Part shown: positions 15,392 through 25,700 of the stretch, in pieces | How the letters are laid out: each line of letters begins with the position of its first letter | Position numbering within the stretch: the stretch's first letter is position 1 | Assembly (NCBI GenBank): GCA_031553765.1 | Contig: JAVBKY010000002.1 | Span: 401,006 to 465,005 of the forward strand | Direction: 5' to 3' | DNA from: JAITMY01 sp031553765 | GTDB taxonomy: Bacteria > Bacteroidota > Bacteroidia > Bacteroidales > UBA932 | Length of the DNA stretch: 64,000 nt | Notes under the pieces: generated by a model | What the model was told of the DNA's origin: nothing | What the model saw: the letters and a program-made list of their open reading frames with translations, nothing else | Databases searched by the model: none | Position numbers and translations under genes: made by a program

Positions 15392-17767
15392 ATGCTTTCG
15401 AAAATACTGAAAATCAAAATATTACACATATTACTAATAGTTGCCGCGGCATTGAGTACGCTATGTGTTCAAGCACAGCAGCTCCCAGCCGCCTACTACA
15501 CCGATTTTGCTTATGCCGGATATAAAGGGGATATCCCCTCACCCACCAATATTGCAACTCCATCGGGATTAGACAATACGGGAGCAACGGACATGACAAG
15601 CATAATACAAGCCGCTATTAATGGAGTAAGCGGCAGCGGCGTTGTCTTTCTGCCGCAAGGCACCTACCTGCTGAAAAGTACGTTAACCCTAAAGTCAAAT
15701 GTTGTCCTACGAGGTAATGGGTCGGATAAAACACAGCTGCGCTTTGACCTAAGTGGAAGCGATGATTTAATTCTAATGAAAGGGAGTTCGGTAGGCAGCA
15801 ATCTTTCACTTAGCACCAACGCCGCACGAGGGAGCAAGAGCGTTATGCTAAGCAGCACGTCAGGATTGGAGGCGGGTAATGTTGTGTACTTATATCAGAG
15901 TCCCGGCCTAAAAGCCTACCCCGGTGATAGCTGGGCGCAAAGCAATAACAGCCTACAGGTGTTACACGTAAAAGGTGTTAGCGGTAACACAGTAACATTT
16001 GAGGAGCCCCTGCGCAGCACTTTTTCCACTGCTAATAGCGCTTTTGTAAAAAAAATAAACGCGATTACCAATGCCGGAGTGGAGGATTTAAGGTTGGAAT
16101 GTGTCAACATGCAGTACTCCGATCCGGAACAAATAAACTCTCCTGCTAACGATAACATAGTTGTGGACTATGCAGACAACTGCTGGATAGTGGGAGTAGA
16201 GGGGTACCGTAGTAACGGAGCTCATGTAGACGCACGTCGCTGTGTTAACCTACAAATAAGCGGTTGCTACTTTCACCACGGGCACGGATACGGTGGTGGA
16301 GGCAGCGCCTACGGTGTATGCCTCACAGGCGGAGCAACTCAGGTACTGGTAGCCAACTGCATTTTTGACTCGCTGCGCCACGCCATGCTTATACAGGGAT
16401 TCTCAAACGGTAACGTATTTGCCTACAACTATTCGGCACGTGAGTATCGCACGGTTAGCACTCCTTCTGATATGGGGGGCGATGCTATACTACATGGCAA
16501 CTGGGCACATAGCAACCTGTTTCAAGGTAACATTGCCAACAATATGGTGGTGGATAACCCACACGGTGCTAACGGGCCACGCAACGTTTTTTTACGTAAC
16601 CGATTTACATCATACGGCATAAAAATTCAAAACCTAAGGACTGGTGACAACGACAACCTACAGCGTAATGCAAGCATAGGTAACGACAGCACCGTTCTTA
16701 TAGGAAATGAGGTTACCCATAAGAACGAAAGATCGGGAAGTACAAGCAACTATTACGGTTCATACACGCTAGAAAGCGAAGTGAAAGGTACGCTACAGAT
16801 GGGCAACTACAAGCAAAACACGGTTACGCCAAACGGCACGAGCGCTGCCAGGTACAAAACGCTGTACAACCTGTACCAACCGCTGTTTTGGGATATTGCC
16901 GATAGTTGGACAGGAATTGGCGAAAACAATGGGAGCAGCATTCCTGCTAAAGTTAGGTTTGATAATGCCTCTGTAAAAAAAACAGATAGCCGCAATCTAT
17001 TGTTTGCTAACTGTGTAAGCGTGCCGCCTACCGCACGAGATACAACCTACCGTCAAGGCGAGACTGCCAAGCAGCTAAGCGCCGTGGGTGTCAACTTAAA
17101 ATGGTACACAGCTGCTGTCGGCGGGACTGCCAGCACTACGGCTCCTACACCTGCCACGACTGCTACAGGCATGCAAACTTTTTATGTAACGCAAACCACC
17201 GGTGAGTGCGCTGAAAGTTCAAGAACGGCTACTACTGTTACCATTTTAGGCAATGGCAACCAAAGCGACACCTGCTTATTGCGCGCATTTAAGATAGGCA
17301 TTACCAACGGCGTAATTAAGGATTCTATTGTACGCATAAAGTTACCGCAGGGTACCGACCTGCGAACACTAATTCCGACTCTCACCATATCGGCAAAAGC
17401 AGCCGCGCAACCTGCCTCGGGCGTGGCTCAGGATTTTAGCTCCGTTGTTACGTACACCATTACAGCTGAAAACGGAGTGAGCAAAAAGCGCTACCATGTC
17501 ACGGCTTCGACATCGGAGCCCACAGGAGTGGAAGATGAGGTACTGAAGGGTGTAAAAATATTTCCTAATCCTTTTTTAGAGCAAGTGAATGTGGAAGTAG
17601 ATGGCGAGGCAAAAGTAGAAATATATGATACCAATGGAAGATTGCGGCTAGAAACTAAAATATACAACAGTAATACTATAAACACCGCATCGCTTGAAGC
17701 AGGCAGCTACGTGATAAAAGTAGCTGTAAATGGAAAAAGCAAAAGCAAAATAATGATTAAGGGTTAA
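15392..17767 (+). CDS. Secreted right-handed beta-helix protein (pectate-lyase fold) with T9SS sorting domain
   Basis: A 791-residue product: signal peptide (MLSKILKIKILHILLIVAAA...), then a pectate-lyase-3-like beta-helix (about residues 35-540: DNTGATDMTSIIQAAINGV, GVVFLPQGTYLL, repeated short N-rich rungs). Next come an Ig-like module (about 545-625), a DUF5018-like module (AFKIGITNGVIKDSIVRIKL...) and a T9SS type A sorting domain (VKIFPNPFLEQVNVEV ... GSYVIKVAVNGKSKSK). It should be exported and fixed at the cell surface. The fold fits polysaccharide lyases and epimerases, but no catalytic motif of a named family is certain. ATG 15392 is preferred over an upstream TTG inside the operator. 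It is the first gene of the operator-controlled locus, followed by gntR after 52 bases. Confidence 0.8.
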   Translation: MLSKILKIKILHILLIVAAALSTLCVQAQQLPAAYYTDFAYAGYKGDIPSPTNIATPSGLDNTGATDMTSIIQAAINGVSGSGVVFLPQGTYLLKSTLTLKSNVVLRGNGSDKTQLRFDLSGSDDLILMKGSSVGSNLSLSTNAARGSKSVMLSSTSGLEAGNVVYLYQSPGLKAYPGDSWAQSNNSLQVLHVKGVSGNTVTFEEPLRSTFSTANSAFVKKINAITNAGVEDLRLECVNMQYSDPEQINSPANDNIVVDYADNCWIVGVEGYRSNGAHVDARRCVNLQISGCYFHHGHGYGGGGSAYGVCLTGGATQVLVANCIFDSLRHAMLIQGFSNGNVFAYNYSAREYRTVSTPSDMGGDAILHGNWAHSNLFQGNIANNMVVDNPHGANGPRNVFLRNRFTSYGIKIQNLRTGDNDNLQRNASIGNDSTVLIGNEVTHKNERSGSTSNYYGSYTLESEVKGTLQMGNYKQNTVTPNGTSAARYKTLYNLYQPLFWDIADSWTGIGENNGSSIPAKVRFDNASVKKTDSRNLLFANCVSVPPTARDTTYRQGETAKQLSAVGVNLKWYTAAVGGTASTTAPTPATTATGMQTFYVTQTTGECAESSRTATTVTILGNGNQSDTCLLRAFKIGITNGVIKDSIVRIKLPQGTDLRTLIPTLTISAKAAAQPASGVAQDFSSVVTYTITAENGVSKKRYHVTASTSEPTGVEDEVLKGVKIFPNPFLEQVNVEVDGEAKVEIYDTNGRLRLETKIYNSNTINTASLEAGSYVIKVAVNGKSKSKIMIKG

Positions 17768-17819
17768 TGATTAATGATTAACGACTTTCAACTTTATAAA
17801 CTTTCTGACTTTATAATAT

Positions 17820-18539
17820 ATGGACGATATTTTAAGCAACCTGCAGTCGGTGGTAATTGAAAAGCCCACCGACCTCATCATTCGACAAATAAAAGACTTG
17901 ATTGCTAACGGGCACTTGGCACCAGGCGACAAGCTTCCTTCTGAGCGTAAGCTATCGGAGCGTTTTGGCGTGGGACGCACCTACGTGCGCGATGCCATAA
18001 AGAAGTTGGAGTTTTACGGCATACTACGCACCCTGCCGCAAAGCGGAACCGTGGTAGCCGGTTTAGAAATTTCCGCCATTGAAGGCCTGATTAGCGACGT
18101 ACTAAAGTTGGAAAACCCCGACTTTTACGCTCTGGCCGAGTCACGCCTTATTATTGAGCGTAACGCCGCACAGCTGTGCGCGCAGCGCCGTACTGATAGC
18201 GACATAGTAAATATTGAGCGTGCGCTGCTTTACTATGAGGAGCGCTATAAAACCGCGCAGCAAAATTTGGTGGAGGAGGATTTTATGTTTCACCGAGCCA
18301 TAGCTGAAGGTAGCAAAAACAACGTGTTAAAATCGTTGCTGCTCATCATCACCCCCGACCTGATGAATACCTACCGCCGTCTCAACGTATGTGCTACCAA
18401 AGCCTCAAAAACGCTTGATGAACACCGCGCTCTACTAGACTGCATTAAGCACAAAGATGATACCGGAGCATTAAAGGTTATGGATAAGCACCTGGAGGGA
18501 ATTTGCCAGTTTGCAAGGGAGAGGAGTAGCATTGCATAA
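17820..18539 (+). CDS. GntR family regulator, FCD (FadR) subfamily
   Basis: A 239-residue repressor or activator. The N-terminal winged helix (LIIRQIKDLIANGHLAPGDK, LPSERKLSERFGVGRTYVRD) precedes an all-helical FCD ligand domain (about residues 95-230) with putative metal ligands in EEDFMFHRAI, DEHRALLDCI and MDKHLEGICQ. FCD proteins often sense uronates or their breakdown products (UxuR, ExuR, KdgR-like). It is probably cotranscribed with the beta-helix gene from an operator-bearing promoter, giving autoregulation. It is the only transcription regulator inside the alginate locus. No hybrid two-component or SusR-type regulator is present. Confidence 0.92.
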   Translation: MDDILSNLQSVVIEKPTDLIIRQIKDLIANGHLAPGDKLPSERKLSERFGVGRTYVRDAIKKLEFYGILRTLPQSGTVVAGLEISAIEGLISDVLKLENPDFYALAESRLIIERNAAQLCAQRRTDSDIVNIERALLYYEERYKTAQQNLVEEDFMFHRAIAEGSKNNVLKSLLLIITPDLMNTYRRLNVCATKASKTLDEHRALLDCIKHKDDTGALKVMDKHLEGICQFARERSSIA

Positions 18540-18790
18540 TGGTTAATGGTGAATGGTAAATGAGTGCGCTGTCACTCACCTACACTCTCTTGGGCTTGTG
18601 TGATAGCGTGCGCAGGCCAGAACGATGAGCGAGCCGGCGCTGGAACGAGCGCTGAAAAACGACAAGCGACCCGAAGGAGCGAAGTACAGTTTTTCAAGCG
18701 GAAGAGTTGAAGCTTTCATCGTTCTTAATTTTTTGGTTACTTTTTTATCAAGAAAAAAGTGACAAGAGAAAGAAAAAGCCCAAACAAAAA
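18540..18790. repeat. Long intergenic repeat of the GGTTAC-TTTTTT-AAAAAA-GTGAC family
   Basis: No gene is seen. The right end GGTTACTTTTTTATCAAG plus AAAAAAGTGAC is a hairpin also found, diverged, at 59871-59900 and (inverted) near 14576-14600. The layout of the inner part (GAACGATGAGCGAGCCGGCG, then GAGTTGAAGCTTTCATCG) parallels 59768-59870. Confidence 0.6.
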
Positions 18791-18886
18791 CAACTCTCTA
18801 ATTTCCAGAGAATTAAATCAATTAAAAGCATAAAATTACGTTAAAAATGTTAACAGAAGTTTCATATGTGCTAAAAACACCCTAAA

Positions 18887-18898
18887 TTGGTCAACCAG
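18887..18898. promoter_or_regulatory. Operator 2 of the alginate locus
   Basis: TTGGTCAACCAG within AAATTGGTCAACCAGTTT. It precedes the 19.1-26.3 kb genes by about 200 bases. A weak promoter (TTTC, 19 bases, TAAATTGG at 18883-18890) would overlap it. Confidence 0.7.
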
Positions 18899-18970
18899 TT
18901 TGTGGACGACTAATTATACATAGTTAAAAATTAAAAGTTAAGAATTACGAATTGAATACAAAAGTTTGAA

Positions 18971-19018
18971 GCCTTGCACCCAACGGGTTTATTGGGTTTA
19001 ACCACGAGGATGCAGGGC
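18971..19018 (+). other. Possible stem-loop in the leader of the 19.1 kb gene
   Basis: GCCTTGCA pairs with TGCAGGGC (one G-U), and the interior holds CCCAA/TTGGG. It lies between operator 2 and the start at 19101. It could be a leader structure or one more dispersed palindrome. Confidence 0.4.
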
Positions 19019-19100
19019 AAAAACTAAAATAAAAATTTGACTGACGACTAAATAATCCAAACAATTCAACAGTTCAACAAATAAACAATTCAACAATACT

Positions 19101-19727
19101 ATGAAACGATTTCTCTCTCTCTGCATTGCCCTGATGGCCTGCGTAGCCCTGAACGCGCAAGGCGTACAGGAGTACAAGAACGCCTACATTTGGGGACAAT
19201 CTCAGCGCAACTCCAACGATAAGGGAAGCGCTCTTGCCACCAAAAATGGCACCACCTACTCGCTGGCCAACGTACTCAAAAAGAGCAGCGTAAAGGACAT
19301 TGATGTACTTTGCTACTACGGCAAGGTGGGAAAGGTTACCGCTTTTTACCTCTTTGCTCCCCTCACTCCGGGACTTGATGTAGTGTGGGAAAAACAAGGT
19401 GGTACCCGCCCCTACTCTATTTTTGAAGGTCCTCAGAAAGACCCCGATGGCGCCATGGCACTAAAAAATTGGTCATCGCGCAACGCCACTAAGTTCAAAA
19501 AAGCAGCTGCTGAGGACTATGACAAACCCGATTTTGCCGCGCTCTCATTTGACAATAACGACTATATAGTAGGCGTAGAAGCAGGTGATGTTGTTGCCTT
19601 TGAAACTGCTGCAGGCAAGAAAGGGCTTATTAAAGTTCTTTCCATTGAGGACGACCCCGACAAGGCCGATAAGGCCGGAATGGGTGGCTACCAAAAGCTG
19701 AATCTGAGCATTAAGGTGCAGAAGTAG
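19101..19727 (+). CDS. Secreted protein of unknown function at the head of the alginate locus
   Basis: A 208-residue product with a clear signal peptide (MKRFLSLCIALMACVALNAQ). The mature part is soluble and charged, with no lipobox and no sorting domain, so the periplasm or outside is expected. Recognisable stretches (YKNAYIWGQSQRNSND, VLCYYGKVGKVTAFYLFAPL, AGDVVAFETAAGKKGLIKVL) do not point to a family I know. It is 32 bases before the giant T9SS protein and behind operator 2, which places it in the alginate response. Confidence 0.75.
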   Translation: MKRFLSLCIALMACVALNAQGVQEYKNAYIWGQSQRNSNDKGSALATKNGTTYSLANVLKKSSVKDIDVLCYYGKVGKVTAFYLFAPLTPGLDVVWEKQGGTRPYSIFEGPQKDPDGAMALKNWSSRNATKFKKAAAEDYDKPDFAALSFDNNDYIVGVEAGDVVAFETAAGKKGLIKVLSIEDDPDKADKAGMGGYQKLNLSIKVQK

Positions 19728-19759
19728 ATTGTTAGTTGACTATTTAAAAAATCAAGAAT

Positions 19760-22700
19760 ATGAAAAAAATAGTGAAAAATATATTTAGGTTTAGCCTTGT
19801 GGTAGCAATGATGGTGGTGGGGATGAACTTGGCAAAAGCGCAGCTGCTTTTGGTCGACACCTTTGCTTACGCCAATAATGTGCTAGAGGGAAACTATCCT
19901 GTTTCCGCCACAAACAAATGGACAAAATCTGCAGCAGCAGGTAGCTCCAGTGGAACAAATCCAACATTAAGCCCATCTGCATTATCATACACATCAACTG
20001 GCGAAACATATAGCGGCTCCAATAGTGGTAAACAGGTTAACTATACCCCAGTCACTGTACATACTGATTCCACTCGGGTATCATATCTTAACTTAGGCTA
20101 CACAAACAATGTTTCTATAGATCCAAATGAAGTGTTATACGTTGCATTTTTAGTTAAATTTACTTCTCACAATGTTAGCTCATATAGGGACTTCTTTACG
20201 CTTAACTACAATTCTGGAAACAACGTTCGGGGTAGGTTGTTTGCTAAAGCAAATGGAGCAGATAAAATCGACCTTGCTGCATCAGTAAACGCCTCAGCAA
20301 CAAGCGCTAATGCCACAGACGGAAGATTTACAACCATCAACCTGAACGAAACCGCACTTGTAGTTATGAGATACCACTATAAGTACACTTCAACTACGGA
20401 CTCTGTATCATTTATTGTAAACCCCGACCTTTCCGGTGCGGAACCAACTACAGGCTGGGTTCAGCGAGTTTCAGGGGAAACAGCCACTGCTTCAGGCATT
20501 AATATGGTATCTCTTAGACAACGTAGCAACTTTGCTTTAAATCTCGGAGGACTACGTGTGGGAAAAACTTGGGCAGATGTGGTAACAACAACTACCGGAA
20601 GTGGCGGTGAAGAGAGTACTCCAGAGCCTGTTGTAATATATGCAACGGACAATACAGAGCGCACATTTATAGCTGGGCCAAGTGGAGACACGGTATTCTC
20701 ATACAACACCTCATGGACATTATCAACTAATAAGGGTGCAGACATAGCCGCTACCGGAGCCACTCCATATCCTAAGATATATAACTGCGCTATGCAAACA
20801 GCATATAAGGCAAATACAAAACGACGCTTTAGCAGTTCTTACCCCTACTATATTATACGCAACACCTCCACATCTGTATCTGCCATAACTGTGATGGGTT
20901 GGGCAGGAAGCACCCAAGCAGCTATACCATTCACTAAAATATCTACCAGCAATGATGGTGAAACCTATACTGAAATTCTCTCCTCCACCTACACTGTGAC
21001 ATCTAACTTAGGTGTAAAACGTACAGATCCAGGAGACGACTCTTGTCAATACATTACTGTAACAGGTCTAAATATACCTCAGAATAAGTACATCAAATTA
21101 GAAACATCAAACAAAGCTATTGCGGTAATTGAGGTAAGATTAACCCCTGCAAGCACTCCTGACGATGATACTCCTCCCGTTCTTGCCGGTCAAGATTCCA
21201 TCAAGCCTCTTGGCAATAATGTTGCCATAGATGCCCCCATTGTTGCCACCTTTGACAAGAATGTTAAGGCAGGTACAGGCAGCATTAAGCTAATCAACGA
21301 AACCGATGCTAACGCAGAAGTTCCCATGGCTGTAAGCTTCAGCGGTACGGCTATGACTATTACTCCAACCAACGTACTTATTAACGGCAAAACCTACCAC
21401 GTGGAAATTCCTGCCGGTAGCGTAACCGACTTGGCTGGAAATGCCTTTGCCGGCATTGCAAATACCGCATGGGTATTTACCACTACCAACCAGCTAAGCG
21501 ACGAAAAAGCGCTTACCGTGCTCACCCTGCAAGGACAGCGCGGAGCAAGCGTTTACCGCAACGACTCCATATTTATTGCCGTAGCGCCTACTGCCGATTT
21601 AACCAAGCAGAAGATAAGCGGTCTTACCATTTCGGATTTGGCGCAAGCCTCGGTAAACAGCCTTCCTATTGATGTTGACAGCACCATTAGCGTAGCAACA
21701 GGCGATGTAGCTGTTAAGGTTACGGCACAAGATGCCAGCAGCAAGAGCTACACGTTGCGCGTGAGCAATACTGCCGCCACACAAAACGAGCTGCTTACAT
21801 TTAAGATTGGAACAACCACTGGCGTTATACGTAACGACAGCGTGCTGGTTAAGCTACCCGCAAGTACTACGGACAGGAGCGCTTTGGTTGCCTCCTTTAC
21901 CTGCTCTCAGTATGCCAAGGTATACGCCGTTGTTAACGCAAAAGATTCACTACAAACTTCAGGAACTACAGCCAATGATTTTACGGGAACTGTTATTTAC
22001 AAAGTAAAATCGGAGGCCGGAGTGGAGAACTCGTATAAGGTAGTTACATCGGTTGCTCCCATTGTTACGGGAGTTCTTTTGACGGAGGATTTCGACTATG
22101 ACATCAATACTCTTTTGGCCGGAAATACGGAAGGTGAAACCAGCAGCGTTACGGGCTGGTCATTGGTAAGTCAAAACTCAGGAGCTGCTAACCCCATTTA
22201 TGCGCGTGTAGAAGCTCAAAATCTGGAGTATGCCAAGGATGATGCCAACTACATAGCATCAGGTTTAGGAAAAGCCGTACACTCATACACACCCGCCACA
22301 GCTCCCAGCGGAGGCACATGGGCAGGAAGTGGTAGTGTGAGCATACTTAGCCGCAAAGAATTTGCAAACGGAGCCGAAGCCAGCTCCGGCAGTGTATATG
22401 CTGCATTTTTACTTCGTGTTGGAACTGTTAGCGGCAGTAATACCTCCGCTACAGAAGTACTCAGCCTATACGATCCCAGCAAGGATGGACCTCTTAGCCG
22501 CATTTGGTTACGTAAGGGCGATGGCAGCACCGGAAAATTCTTTATCGGTGTTTCTAAAAATGCTGCAGGCTCCGGCCTAAATGATGGAGGCACCTCTAGC
22601 AGCATGCTGTACCCGGCTCCCGGCTATGGCAACCCCGGTACGATAGCTAATAACAGCCTTTCTCCAAGTATTAATACTACCCACTTAGTTGTGTTGAAGT

Positions 22701-25700
22701 ACTCGTTTAACGCTGCTGGTAACGATACCGTTAGCTTATTTCTGAACCCGACACCGGGTGCAGCAGAGCCTCAACCCGTAGTAATTGCAACAGATGGCAA
22801 CGACCTCAACTCTATTAAGGGTATCATTATCCGTGAGGCAGGTTCTACTCCATCTGAGTTCTATGTGGGTGGGTTGCGCGTTGCTACCACATGGGCAGAC
22901 GCCGTGGCAAAAGCAGCAAATAATACCAACACTAACATTAGCAGCTTCACTCTTCCCGGTGCATCATTCAAATATTCTGTAACAGAAAGTTTGGACACGC
23001 TACTTATTAACACCTTTAAGGAAGAAAATCTCAGCGGTGTTGCACCAACTATTACACTGGAAGGCGATGGCGCAACCATTAATCCTGCTTCAGGCGTAGC
23101 ACAAAACTTCAGCTACACCAGCTATGTAAAGTACACTGTAACTGCTGCAGACGGAAGTACTAAAAGAGACTACTATATCCGAGGTGACATTGCTCCTTAT
23201 GTTATCAATAATGAGTTCAATGCAGCCGAAGGGTTTACTGATGATGGCGCTACGAACAAAACCGTATTATCAAAGCAACCCATATCTGTTGGAGGTATTT
23301 ACACTGACTCTATTTTCTACCAATATGCAGCAATCAACACCAGCGGTGGCGGACAGAGCAGAGGGGATGCAGGATGCAGCGCAGGTAGAATTCAAATGGC
23401 AGGCGGAGCCAATGCCGGATACATAGAGTTGAAGAACCTGCCCAATATTGGCACCATCTCCGTTGCAGCATCATCAGGTAGCAGCGATACAGTGAAACAA
23501 CACGCCATCATTCAAATAAAAGAAGATGGAAGTGCAGATTGGAGTGATGTTGGGTACATTGGAACTATTACCAATAAAACCGACAACACAAAGGAGTGTT
23601 TAGTCACAAGCAAGGTTCTCAACAATGGCAATAAGGTCTCACTGCGTATCAAAAACAATGTGAGTAGCACGATGTACATATACAGCCTAAAAGTTACCTC
23701 GTACAACGACAAGGATAAGCCTGTTGTAACCACCTACTCTCCCGCAAATAGCGCAGCTGATGTTGCACTCACCGCAACCCTTAAGCTAACCTTCAATGAG
23801 AAGGTACAAAAGGGCACCGGTAACATTACTATCAGCGATGGTACCAACAACGATGTGATTAGCGTAACAAGTAGCCAAGTAGTGGTAAGCGGCAATGAGG
23901 TTACTATTACGCCAACCGCCAACCTTACGGCAGCTAAGACCTACCATGTGTTGATAGCATCAGGTGCTATTAAGGACCTTTCGAATAATGTCTACGATGG
24001 TATTTCGAATAATGCCACTTGGAATTTCCAAACTATATCGTCGGCCAGAACAGGTAAGGATATTACCAAGTTAAGCATGAAAAAGGCCGATGGTAGCGCA
24101 GTACAAAAATCAGCTGCCGTAATTAACGCTACCGACCACACGGTGGCTGTACAGCTGAAGTATGCCAACTACGGTAGCACCAAGCTAAAAGTGGATAGCA
24201 TTCTGGTTTCAGAAGGCGCTGTTGTTGACGTAAGTTCTACCTGCAAAAAGGATACGCTGTACACGCTTGCTCAGCTGCAAGGCACCAACAAGAGCATTGT
24301 AGTAGAAGCGGAAAATGGCAGCACGCAGGCTTGGACGCTGAACGTAACTGTAGCACCCAACGACTCGGCCGATATTAAGAACTTTGTAATACCAAGCATT
24401 ACGCATACTACCAAGTTTGTGAAGGATACCGTTGTTATTTCGACCATAGGCACGGTAACCACCACCGGCCTTGTACCCACTATTGTAGTATCAACAGGAG
24501 CAAGCATAAATCCTGCCAGCGGTGTAGCACAAAACTTCTCATACACGAGCACAACAAAGTACACCGTAACGGCTGCCGCGGGTAACACCAAGGATTGGTA
24601 CGTAAAGTTCACCGAAGCTGCTGCTCCGGCCTTTACCTCCTACGGTATTATGAACTCAACCATTGCAAACGTGTACGGATTGACCGAGGGTGGAAGCCTG
24701 GCCGGTACCGTTGACCCCGTAGCTAAGACGGTGAAGGTGGTACTACCATACGGCGCCGACAGCACCCACTTGATGGCCGCTCGCTTCGGGTTAACCGACT
24801 TGGCCGAGGCATATGTAGGTACTACAAAACAGGACACCACTATCACGCTCAACAGCTACGCTCTGCCATTGGTGTACACCATTAAGGCCGGAAGCGTACA
24901 AGAAACATGGACTGTTACAGCCACGGTGAAGCATTTGCCTGCACTGCTTGTAGCCGAAACTTTTGACTACAACGACGGTTTGCTGCCAGGCAACAAGAAC
25001 CCACAATACAGCAGCAGCGATTCAAGCTTGTACGTGTGGACACCAAGCCAAAAAGCAGCTGATGCTTTAGATCCGGGTCTTACCATTGTTAACGAAGCAT
25101 TGGTATACGAGCCTCAAGGAATTCCTTACATCCACTCAGGCGAAGGAAAGGCTGTTCGCTTAGGCGACGCCAGCACCAAGCACATGGATGGTATACGCTA
25201 CCTCAGCGGTGCTAACGCTTCGGAAAAGATTGCATCGGGTAACATATACGCAAGCTTCATGTTCCACCCCGATACAGCAACCGCCAACTGGCGCGAGTTC
25301 TTCGAATTTGTAGAGGGTTCAACTTTAGGTAACGCTGTTCGCGGTCGTGTGTGGGCAAAGATCAGCTCCGATAAGAGCAAGATTTTAGTTGCCGCAACCA
25401 AAACAGGTAACGCGCCTGCCGATGCTATGGCAGTGGAACTTCCACGCAGAACTACAAGCTTGGTTGTACTGAAGTACACCTATGGCTACAACGGCGTTAA
25501 TGCTGCCATTGCTATTACCAGCAACCCCATACCGGGTACGGCAGAGCCGGCTTCGAACATGTGGAAAATATACACTGCTGACGCAGAAACTAACTCAACA
25601 GGTAACTACGCTGTGGGCATTCTTCGCCAGGATGCAAGCGTAAAGGGTACAATTTCCGGATTGCGCGTAGCCTTGACATGGAGTGATGCTGTTAAGGCCG

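Noticed and set aside
18540..19100. Missed gene in the 560-bp gap
   Set aside because: Both strands show only repeats, operator 2 and a small stem-loop; no frame with a plausible start and composition was found.
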